Of a stretch of DNA of 64,000 nt, positions 46,901 to 57,300 are shown piece by piece. The DNA lies in contig OX387603.1 in the NCBI GenBank assembly GCA_947568835.1, positions 27,490,651 to 27,554,650 on the forward strand. The letters run 5' to 3'. The position numbers and the translations under genes were made by a program. This stretch comes from Protonemura montana (lineage: Eukaryota > Arthropoda > Insecta > Plecoptera > Nemouridae). Position 1 is the first letter of the stretch. Every line of letters begins with the position of its first letter. The notes under the pieces were generated by a model. That model saw nothing but the letters and a program-made list of their open reading frames with translations, was not told the DNA's origin and did no database searches.

Positions 46901-48719
46901 ATTTTAGCGTTTATAGCTAAATAGAAAAAAAGAGCTTTTGCGATCTACATTCGAAAGGAATGAAGATTTAGGGTAAGCACTGGGATCTCTAATAAAGAAG
47001 TGATCAATAATAATTACAATAAAGCAAATATTTAGTGTAGGTCCTCAACATCGGTATTTGTAAGGGACTTGGAACAAAATGAATAGCACAAATCAATATT
47101 TTACATAAATGCCACCATGAAATACATTGTATGGCAGTATGAGCGACACCTACTACTTGTTAAAACTTAACATTGAACAAGTTTCAATGGTAGCTTCCTT
47201 CATTCTTGTTCCTTTGTCAGTCAGCACAAGGTTTTATTGACTAAAAAACCTCTCTGCAGCAACACTGTTCACAGGGGCTCAAATAGTTTGCTAAGTCAGA
47301 ACTGCAAATGAGGGGTTTGAGATTTTTATGTCCATTAGAAATTGAATTAGACCCACTGCCTGGTACTAACAACATACTTTGCATGATTGTCTTTTTTCTC
47401 CGAGACAAGTCTGGTGTTCCAGATTCCACACATCAAAATATATCCATCACTCACAAAGAGTTGCTTTGCTTGATCCTCAAAAGTCAAAGATTTATTACAC
47501 CCCATTGAAATTTGAAATCCCAGCTAATCTCTATATAGACTGAATGCATGTGGTGCTGGTGCTCACATGGCAAGGAGGGGAAGATTCAGCCAACCAATGG
47601 CAATGGTTTCCTACAGCAAACATTTTGCCCCACTACTTCTACCCCCTAAGCTTAGGAATGTTGACAGCACTTGATGAGAAACAGACCTGAATATGACAAA
47701 TCCATGGAAATTAGTGTTTATAGAGATAAAATAAACATTTTACATTTTTGCATGGAAATAAGTGGCTATTTCGCAAAATACACGAATTTTAGTGAAATAG
47801 CTTCATTATCTCTCAATTTAGCATAAAAACAAATGGGTTTGTTTATTTATTTTCCGTGAAATCTGATTTGATAAAAATGAAAAAAATAACAGATTATCTG
47901 AAATTTAAGATAATTGGACGGGAAAAGGCTCATTTCGCGATGATTTCGCGGAAAATAGTTGATTTCGGTGTTATGGATGATTTTTCGTGAATTTCGCGTT
48001 TTGTCGCGATGAGCTTCTTACATATTTGAGATGGGAATTCCATGAATGGCACTCATTTGTAAGAAAAACAAGAGATAAGAACAATTCGCGATTTCGCGCA
48101 TCACCATATAATCGTGGCTCTACTAATTACATAAAGGCTCACTGATCAAATAATCATTGATTTTTTGTTCAGGTGCTATTCCTAAAGTGGCGGTATCGAC
48201 TGCTCTCGGCTCCAAATTAAAGTGGCCGTCCACGAGACCGACGAGTCTTGCGCAGCCAAAATTCACAGCCAAGGAAATCCCGAAGCCCGTTTTGGCCGTA
48301 GCCAATCCTAATGTCCGAGTCAGCCGTTTGAAACCTCCAATGCGGACGACTCGAGCGGTAAGCGTTTGCCACTTTGATGTGATTTGCGTTTGACCCTTGA
48401 AGAAGTAACTAGTATATGTTACGAAACGTCGAGAAATTTAGTAGCCCTTTACTTAGCATTCAAAACCCAGTTCAAATAGTTTTTCTTAAAATCAAATCCT
48501 TAGTTTTATACCCTGGGAAAAATCATATTCTACTAAAGTTTTTGGAAATTGCATAAGTGGTATCTTACAAAACAAATATTTCTCAGCTCTTCCTAGTGAA
48601 GTTTAGACATGTGCCAACAATCTGGTAGTTTCAGTCCTTAGGTTTTACTTTTGTTGTAACAGTTGTGCTTTGATTTTCAGCTTCCGCTGTCTGTGAAAGG
48701 AAAAGAAAATAAACTCTAG
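40954..48719 (+). CDS. Uncharacterised Ser/Pro-rich basic protein with C-terminal KEN motif, nine exons
   Basis: Exons: 40954-41081, 41264-41439, 41692-41726, 43194-43703, 44204-44381, 44902-45005, 46184-46397, 48173-48357, 48681-48719. All phases close: 522 residues plus TAG. Residues 1-113 are acidic and possibly helical (LVELQNRLSMENLEMNPDL). Exon 4 has a repeated Ser-Tyr-Thr motif (TSYTICKA, ESYTIAKV, ESYTVTKG, ASYTISTP). From about residue 284 it is Pro/Arg/Ser-rich and basic, with many S/T-P sites (TPPPTRRSISVSPIRRATP, VRSPSS). It ends SVKGKENKL, a KEN motif like an APC/C degron. This composition resembles cell-cycle or microtubule-associated proteins, but I recognise no family. Exon 3 may extend past 41726, as the frame stays open to the transposon at 41867. 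The start ATG lies 8 bases after a possible acceptor, so a 5' exon may exist. Confidence 0.7.
41867..42662. mobile_element. Non-autonomous hAT transposon, exact 8-bp target duplication
   Basis: Starts CAGTGATGTATTCGTAAC and ends GACCAATACATCACTG. GCCAGACC is duplicated exactly at 41859-41866 and 42663-42670. Internal GTGGGGGTACGC and its inverse lie near each end. A run of 16 G at 41941-41956 is inside. It sits in intron 3 of the Ser/Pro-rich gene. Confidence 0.9.
43765..43925. repeat. Palindromic SINE/MITE copy, no tRNA core
   Basis: GATGAAATCTTATTTAAATT and GCAAACGCTTGCAATGCGCG at the left, arms CAACACTATGACCGTCTGAA and TTTTTGAGACAGTTTTAATG. In intron 4 of the Ser/Pro-rich gene. Confidence 0.65.
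44480..44695 (-). mobile_element. 5S-derived SINE body fragment
   Basis: The minus strand matches the SINE body at 16.57 kb: CCTCTCTCCCAAACAGAACT at its head junction and a GGTGCCGGGTTT-type segment (AAACCCGGTGCCAGCAC on plus). Diverged, in intron 5 of the Ser/Pro-rich gene. Confidence 0.6.
45702..46087. mobile_element. Foldback MITE with exact 7-bp target duplication
   Basis: CGTTGAGTGCAGGTTCTAGG at the left and CTATAACCTACACTCAACG at the right. GTTGCGT is duplicated exactly (45695-45701 and 46088-46094). The interior matches the MITE at 3005 (GATGGCCGCCAAATGACTAC, GTGGCTCCACTCAACGTGAT). In intron 6 of the Ser/Pro-rich gene. Confidence 0.88.
46709..48122 (-). mobile_element. hAT transposon with decayed transposase C-terminus
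   Basis: TAGAGCCAAGATTTTACGGTG at the left and the inverse-type CACCATATAATCGTGGCTCTA at the right. CTAATTAC is duplicated exactly at 46701-46708 and 48123-48130. On the minus strand near 47170-47265 a relic of the hAT dimerisation domain reads PVNSVAAERFFSQ, stop, NLVLTDKGTRMKEATIE. Many subterminal GATTTCG/TTTCGCG motifs. It occupies most of intron 7 of the Ser/Pro-rich gene. Confidence 0.88.
48395..48490 (+). repeat. Penelope-like repeat fragment with hammerhead-like motif
   Basis: CCCTTGAAGAA, then a stem GTAAC-TAGTATAT-GTTAC, then GAAACGTCGAG and AAATTTAGTAGCCCTTTACT. In the last intron of the Ser/Pro-rich gene. Confidence 0.5.
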
Positions 48720-51350
48720 AATTAAAGTGATGCTGGAATGCTGGTGAAAAAACAGTGTTGATCGTCGTTGATTTGTGCATGACAGTTAATTTATGTTGAA
48801 TGAAAATGTGATTTATGTTTGATCAATTCAAATGGCCGCTCATGTCGCCTCTTTGCTATGTTAAAACATTAAACCTAGGCATTGGTTAGGTTTGGTTATT
48901 GTTGCCATTGTGCTGTATGATCAGCTATTTTCACGCAAAATTTTTATCCTGAGAATACTCTGATATTGTCTACGGCTCGTGTAACTTGTGCTGGTCAAAT
49001 ATCTTTTTTTAAACCCTGTAAGTATTTTGATGCAGAAAAAGCACACAAAAATCTGAAAAAAATTGCTGGTAAAAAGGAAGGGAGGTGTGTTCAACTTGCC
49101 AGGCCGGGCGATTTAAAATGTGAATTTTTGAAAGACGTTATGGTTGGTGCATTTACTAGCAGGACTGGTGCAGCTAGAGCAAGGTTCATATAAATTCGGA
49201 AGATTAACACACCTTACTGAGGTAGCAGCGGCCGATTGTGACAGATGAAGAGAGGTACTCGGACGTTTCGGCTTTGTGGAATTTTGTATTTGGCTCAAAG
49301 TTACCTAACTGACGTTAACCTACTGTATCCTGTCGGTAGCAGCATTCGCTAAACCTCAAAGCCTCCTGCCGAGACGGCAAGCCTTATTCCACGGAACACA
49401 TTTGCATTATCTTATTCTAAAATATTCATAGCTACTGGGGAAGAGGAAAGGAGACGTGAATTTCTTGAAAAAGCCAGGCATGATAAAGCATGATTTGATC
49501 TGCCTTGTCTATGGAAGGGTGTAGAAAAAATGGTAGGTTCACAGTGTAGTTTGGAACCGAAGATAGTGTTCAGAAAAATAGTTATCACCTCAGGACATGC
49601 AAATTTTACCGCAAGCACCCAAAGCTGAAAGCAAATACAGCTACAACTTAATTTTACAGGATTTTTTTTTAAAATAGGTTACCTGGTTGTGAAATGTGAT
49701 TTAAATTGTAAATATATGCAATGGTCCAAGTATTTTTTATTAGGAACACTAATAACTGCTTTGAAATTAGATTTTACACCCACGACAGATGGAGATGTGG
49801 GTTTGAGTTGCCGTTTGGGCATCAAGTTTGAAAGGTCGTTAGTTTTCCTAATAATAAAAACAACATTCTGGAAAAACGTCTCGCCATATCATAAGTGTCC
49901 AAGTTGGTAATATTCATTCTTGTACCCAGTTTCCACTCTTTAAAAATAGTGTTCAGGGAAGTGTAAAGGAACCTAAAAGTATCGTTTAAATGTTATGTGA
50001 TAATTTCATAGGTAACTGAGATTTTGTCTTCAGTGTTATGCACTGCCTGTTCTACGTGGCATTTTCCTTCATCTCCAGCCATTGACAGAATGAAATCAGT
50101 TTTCAGAACTTCACGGCTGTCTGAATACTATTATGGAACCTTATCATTTTTCATTTCACAAATATTAGTTATCTATGCAAAACATGAAAAGACGTGTATT
50201 TTTGTACCTAAGGAATTACAGTGTACATTTGTAAAAAAAGTGTTCTGGTCGAAGAGTTTGACGAACGGCTGACTATAGGTAATAATAATCTTGAATATAA
50301 TTGTTCCAGTCAATTTTGAAACGGTGCAATTAAAAGATAATTACAAGTATTTTAACTAAAAGTTTATTGATTTTGTGCATTGAATTGAACCAACCAATTT
50401 TGGGATTCTAAAAATACTTTTGTGTGAAACCTTCAAATTTGGTGATTAGATGAGCATAGCAAGCAACTGGAACCCATCATTTAGGCTACCCAGGAAAACA
50501 CTTCCCTCAAAGTGTTTGTTGATCAGTGTAGAGAGCCAAGCTAAATCTTCAATTTCACAAACCCCAGAAAATAAATCACTTCTGTGAATTAGTTTGTCAT
50601 GGAAATTTTCATAGAACGAAAGGGAAATTTGAAAATTTCTGTTATCATGAAAACTATTTATGCACTTTTCAACAACTGTGTGTCTGTACTATATATAAAC
50701 TCAAACTCAAATATAAATATAAAACTATAAATGTTCTCTGCAAATTTGGTTCAAATCAGAGTAGGCGTTTAGCTGCATAGACAAACAGACAAAAATACAA
50801 ATTACCAAGTGCTTTTTTTCTGGAGTATGAGAAATTAAAGATATCGCATCGGTTGCTACGCTCATCAACAAAGTCGAACCTAATTTTGTATGAACTGAAA
50901 ACCTACCACCCCATTTTTTCAAGAATTCTTTTAATTATTTTAGGTGATTTTATGTTAATGGGGGCGATTTCTTAACCATATATGCATGTCGCAAGATACG
51001 CTCACCACTCGACACTGCTTGCATTTTACGTTCGTAATTTAACTTTGAAATTACATGCCATTGACCCGTCATTTTTCGACCATAGCCCATGAAAACTCAC
51101 GTGTTGAATGTGAGTTGAATGTGAGTATCACCCCGAGCCAAGGTCGCACGTTTTAAGATGGCTGCTATCTGATTCCCTCGATTATGTCAAGTTTGCGTAA
51201 TATATTCGAATATTGGAGGTGATAAGGCAGTTTTGCGTCGAGTTGGAGTTCCTGTGCTCTTCGCTCACGGCGTGTGCTCGAATGCGCGTCAGAGTCTCGC
51301 TTTTTGTGATATTTTACCACTAGTATTTGTAAAATAAATTCGGCAAAAAA
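48720..51350. other. Intergenic spacer upstream of ABCD3
   Basis: Contains a diverged SINE/MITE at 49690-49862 and AT-rich DNA. A 75-codon frame at 48966-49193 (KKIAGKKEGRCVQLARPGDL) has no partner and is not convincing. The final 120 bp before 51351 is less AT-rich (GCTCACGGCGTGTGCTCGAA) and is probably the ABCD3 promoter and 5' untranslated region. Confidence 0.45.
49690..49862 (+). repeat. Diverged SINE/MITE with tRNA-like core
   Basis: TGATTTAAATTGTAAATATA at the left, TTATTAGGAACACTAATAAC, GATGGAGATGTGGGTTTGAG (degenerate B box), then TTAGTTTTCCTAATAATAAA. Confidence 0.5.
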
Positions 51351-54300
51351 ATGCCTGTCACTTTAAGCAAGTTGTTGTCACACAAGAAGAGTTTAGCGAG
51401 TGCAGCATCGGTGACAGTGTTTTTATGGCTAATTCGTATGCGTAGGAAAAGCAGAGAAAGGTAAGTTAATTCTTATCATATGAGTGTCTTATCTCTGGGT
51501 TAGGTCGAATATGCAAATTCTAGAATGTAGTAGCTGGTAGTAGGTAAATGATGTGCTTAATTAAAGAATGACATGCAAGTGTGAAGATAATGAAGGTCAC
51601 TTTGAATAAACTTAGGTCAATTCTAGCTGATCACAAATAGGTGTTTTAATTGTAATTGAAATTACTTATATATTTTGTAAATTGCTATGTATATGTGGAA
51701 AATAAAATGAAATTTTCTCTCTAACAGTTCAAAAATATGAACAGATATTTTCTAAAATGTGGGTTGCCTAAGTTGTAAAAATCCAGGTATCCCATACTGG
51801 GAATCTTTGGTAGTTCTGTTGAGTATACAGGTTTCACATGCAATGGAAGAAGGATAATGGTACTACCTCCAGCTTAGGTACTTCTATTCTACTTACAAGC
51901 TTAGAGGACCGTTTCGATGACCATTTCCACTATCTCTCCATTTAAGTTTAAGTTTAAGCCAGTTATATTTCAACCTGGTTTTTTATTTTCACAGGAAAAA
52001 TCTGAATGAAGTGCAGTATGTTGTCGGTGAGGTATGTAAATCGTGAGATTTAATTTGCATTGCTAAGTATTTAAATTACTGTTTTAACATTGATTCATGC
52101 TTTGATGGTAATGCTTTCTCAGGTCACATTTGACCTTGTCCCTCCTTCAACTTAACACTGAAACAAAAATATTTCCATAGGCTAATTATCCTAAAAAGTA
52201 GCTGCATGCTCTTTAGCACAGCTACTTTTTTGCCTACTTTTTTTACCTTTTTTGAAACCAAGGTGACATGCAAGTTTACATGGTAACTTTAACTATATTT
52301 CTGTGTAGGATTGTTCAATTTACTCCTGCAAAATTTAATAATATGATATTTTAATGGACTAAATAACCCTACCGTAAACATTTAACTTTTGACCCAACCT
52401 TTAACCCAAGCATAATATCCATATTTTATAGAAAAAGAAAAGTTCTTTCAGCTGTTTTACATAGCTTTGATAACATTAATAGTAACCATATATTGAGCTT
52501 GTCCAAAATATATGTAAATCCTGCTATTCTGGGTCAGCCCAACAGGAGTACTGGATTGGAACCAATTTAACAAGACACCTAAACTGAAAACTGTTATTTG
52601 AACCTTTGATTTTTAATTTGACCACTATTAGTTCCGTACTGTTGATCTTATAACCTAACCTAAATTTATGCTTTTCAATAACCAAAACCTGAATCCAAAT
52701 GTATCATTTTCTAGAACCAGAACCTTCGCCGTTATTTCAGAAAATTTTGGACCAGAAACTAGAACCAAGGCTGTTGTAGAATTTTGGTTCAGATGGTCAC
52801 CAGTGAAAATCCTAAAATTAGTTTTAAAATGGATGATATACATCCTGAATGGAAAATCGCCTTGTGGAGCATTGGAATCTGTACTGTTGACTTACCTACA
52901 CGATGAGTTGACTCAACGCCTTGACACAACACGGTGGGGCTGTCAAAAGCAAGCAACGTCGTTCAACAAATTGATTAGATGCGTCAACATTGACAAGCTG
53001 CAGCCATTTCAGAATTCCTTTTAACAATATTTTAAGCAAACATACATGTGACTGGTGACACCATTTTCATGCCATACCATTTTTATTTCGTAAAAAATAG
53101 ACTTCGTAATTTTCAAGTAACTTCTTACACGAGATGAAAGATACAAATCTGAATATAAACAAGAAGACAGGTTATTTTGACCGTGCCCAGTAGTTTATTT
53201 CACATTACTACGCTCACTTAATGTGTGTCTAGTTTATAACTGCGTGTAACGAGAAGTTAACTGCTCACTAGAGAATTGTCTAAATGAACACCAAACATAC
53301 GTGTTTTGTCATTTTAAAAATATAATTATGAATTACCTCTAAGCTGAAAAAATATTATATGCTAGTTGGAAGTAGCTAGTAGGTAAAAAAGTACCTAGAT
53401 CAAGTCTACTCGTTCTAATCAAGGTTACTGGTAAATGAGTATACTTTTTGGCACAAAATAAAAAAGACACCAGCCTAGAAACAGAGCATTTCAAATTAAA
53501 ATTGCAACTCTTGGCTTCCACAATCTTGCTGATGTGAATTAAAATGCTGATGCAAAAAACAGCGTCCAAGTACACCAAAAGGCTTGAACCCTGGACTTTC
53601 AATACCATGGATTTGTTTGCTCATTATGTTTCTAATCTAGGCTGCTTTGTAGATTAATTCAGATTATTGCTCATTAAATGCAGGCTAACTTCACAGAGAA
53701 AAGATAAATGAACTTGTGCAACGGATTTATCTGACCGTTTTGTTGCTTGGTTGTTATATTTCAAATGTTAACCTACTGCATGCATTGACGTAAGTCCCGT
53801 TCCAAACCTACAGGATCTACTTGACCAATAAACAAAGCTTGATTAATTCTGTAGGCACATCAAAGTGTCTCAGCAAAACAGTATTCTGAGAGTTACTGAA
53901 CTTGTCCAGTAGATTTTTACTAGAATACTACTGGAGCCAGTAAATCTAGCAAGTTTTGGAACTGCATCAAAGTCTAGAATAGTCCAGCCCGTGAGGCAAG
54001 CAAAGTGTATTCATTGTATCCTATGCACGGATAGGTTTGTCGTGTTGGAAACACTGGTTCTCGTTAGATCACCGAAGTTAAGCAACACTGCGCTGAGTCA
54101 GGTATTGGATGGGTGACCATCTTATACATGACCAGTTCTGTTTGGTAGAGAGGTTGGAGGGATGAAAGTTAGGACGCCAACTTTACTCGCCTTGCTTATT
54201 AACCTCTCGACAGCATGGATTTGTGGAGGAATCCTGCTGTTCGAGTTGTACCGTCCTTTGGAAGGAACGTTTAGCTGGTGGTCCCCTCGGTGCTCTTCGG

Positions 54301-57300
54301 CAGGAGTAAGCTACGTGCCGGCACCGGGTTTCCCCTCCTCCCTTCTAGGCTAGGTTAGGTAATCATCATCCTCATCATCATCCACTCATTCACCGACGCT
54401 ATTAGACCAGTGCCGCATGGCCCGTTGTCAAAACAGTGCGTCATTACGCACCACAAATAAATAAATATATATCCTTTGCCCCACACAGATAGAACATCTG
54501 TGCAAGTATTGAAGCGATTGCTGGAAATAAATTAATCCAATCGTTCCCATTCTCTTGCAGAAGACTGCACACAAGGCGAAGGCGCACGTGGATGCCGAGT
54601 TTGTCCGACAACTACGTCTGATTCTGAGCATCATAGTTCCACGATGGTTCTGTGCCGAATCCGGCTTCCTATTCTTGGTGGCGGCGTCGCTGGTGGCGCG
54701 CTCCATCTCCGACATCTGGATGATTCAGAATGCAACGTACATCGAGACTGCCATCATCACAATGGACCCTGCACTCTTCCGTTCGTTGCTATTCAACTTC
54801 TTCTCCGCGATGCCTTTGGTACGTGGCTAGGAAATTATCTGCATATCTGTTTTTTTTTTTTTCACTTTTTTGCTAGGCTCGTTAGTAGCTGTCACAAGAC
54901 TGAACTCTTTGACAGAGAAATCTCAATGGTTTTTTAATTCTGGCTTGAAGGCCAATTGAACAAAACACAAAAATTTACATTAAAAAATTGACCTTCAGAA
55001 AATAATGCCAAACCATTTGTAAATTTTTTTCTTGTGCTCCTTCTAAAGTAAAACATAATTTTTGTGCTTGACAATCTTACACCAAACATCAAACCATCCA
55101 GAAACATGCTTTGGGTTTGTCTTGGAAATGGCAAATTCACCCAAATGTAGCTGCCTCTTCTGATCCTTGAATATTTTTCTCCTTGCAGATTTCGGTGATC
55201 AACAATGTGTTGAAGGTAAGTGTTTTATCGAGTATTCTGGCAACGATTCCTAACTGAAGACGTCAGACTTGTGAGACCGAGCTCTTTCTTGGTTGCAGTA
55301 TTCGATCGGTGAACTGAAGCTAAGGCTGCGAACGAATCTAACCACACATCTCTACGACGAGTATCTCAAGTGAGAACAACTCATTCTCTCTCTCTGATAT
55401 CTTGTCATTGTGAAGCGAATGGGTGCATTTTTTCATAGAAACAATGCAGCTTGCAACTAGGATTCAATTCCCTGAGTTGCCAGACATTTTTTAAAGAAAA
55501 TGCATAAACAATATTTATTAAATTATCTCACAAAATGTAAAGATTTGAAGTTTGGGCATAGATTTACATTGGTATCAGCCAATATTTGCCCAAATCTTTC
55601 ATTCTATTATAACAAAAACAACTACTTAAACAGAATATAGTTGGGATATGAATACCAAGATGCTGGTTAACCTACAGAAGACTAATGAATATAATAATTA
55701 GAGTAGGATAGTAATGCAAATGCATATTCAATAATGCTAGTATCCCATTGGGATTGCAATGACATCATGTTGATATTGCATATTTTGCATATTTCAGCTT
55801 TTTTGGCAGTTTTATAGCGCATATTTCAGGGGATGTTGCATACTTTACGTGTAAATGTATTATTTTAAAATTTTATTCTAGAAACTAGAAAACACAAGTA
55901 ATTTGATTCTGAGAATCGCAGAATCACAACTTCTGAGAGTCGCAGAATTGCAACTTCTAAAAATCGGGTTTTTCCTAGAACTTTCCAAGCTAGCAAGTTG
56001 TTAAGGGGTATATAGGTAGGGTGAGGAGAACTTTACCTTCAGCCAGTCACAACAAACATAACCTACCTAATAATAGGTGTTGTTACCTGCTCAGAAGTAT
56101 GGCCAAGGGGTAGAAGGTGAGAAGGTGGTGGACTTTAAACTTAAGAAATGGGAGCTAATGAACACAGGTGTTTCATTAGCTCAGCCCCTTAGTTTGCTGA
56201 TTGTGCAGAAGCTAGTGGGTAAGCCAATTCATTTATCATGGCGCCTATGAGAGCATCTTTAAGTGTGAAGTTGAAACAATGGGTGAAAGAGCACAAATAT
56301 TTAGCAAGTAATGGAATGACCATTCACTGTGAAGCTTATATGCAATACCTATACTATGCGGCACCGCATATTTGGCCATTTTTGCCGCATATTTCAGTTT
56401 TTGATAGCGCATATTTTGCATATTTAAGCTTTTGACTTTGCATATTCTGGCTTTGATACTGCATTACTATCCTATCACTAGTAATAACTGTTTTCAAGCA
56501 CTGAGCCAGAGAAATTACAACATGCTGCATAAGCTTGCTTCATTTACATTATGGCTATGCCTATATCATGTTTAGATATAGCATTCTAATCTTTGTTCAC
56601 CGTGGCTATATCTGATCTCTCTGTCACTCAGGGGTTTCACCTACTACAAGATGTCCAACTTGGACAACAGAATAGCCAACGCAGATCAGCTGCTGACTAC
56701 CGACGTGGACAAGTTCTGCGAAACATTCACCGATCTCTACTCCAACATCTGCAAGCCCGTACTGGACATCTTCATCTACGTTTACAGGCTCACCACTACG
56801 CTTGGAGCCCAGGTCAGTCTCTTATACTGGACAGCATTTTCTTTCGTGTTTTATTCTCTATTATTATTTTGTGATTTATTTGTTCATTGCATGAATGAAC
56901 GGAAGGACAATTGCATAATTCCAGTGGTTTCCATTTGTCACTGTGTCGAACTGATAAAACTAAATTTTAACAATAATTTCATTGGGTAATGCATTTCATA
57001 GCTTCACTACCTTATTGTTGAACGGTTAATTTTCTGCTTCATTCTGACCTCCCTACAAAATTTGGTCGATCTATTCTGTAAGCAATTGAAATCCAAGCAG
57101 ATTATTTGGTTGCCTCATACATTTGTTAACCAAATTCTTCTTGGTAGTCGCTGACTGAACGTTGTCTAGGCGTGCAAATGCCTCGTCTTATTCATCGCGT
57201 TAGGATGAAATCTTATTTAAATTGCAAACGCTTGCAATGCGCAGGATATGTTATTATTAACAACACTATAACTGTCTCAAAAATTGATGCCCAAACTTGG

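Noticed and set aside
48966..49193. 75-codon plus frame downstream of the Ser/Pro-rich gene
   Set aside because: No splice or promoter signal, no similarity I can name, and it lies after the gene's stop; it could be 3' untranslated sequence.
52668..53024. 118-codon plus frame in ABCD3 intron 2
   Set aside because: No acceptor or donor joins it to ABCD3, and I see no recognisable domain. Possibly a transposon relic, not supported well enough to list.
54030..54140. 5S rRNA gene
   Set aside because: Only the internal promoter region resembles 5S; it continues into a SINE body and an A-rich tail.
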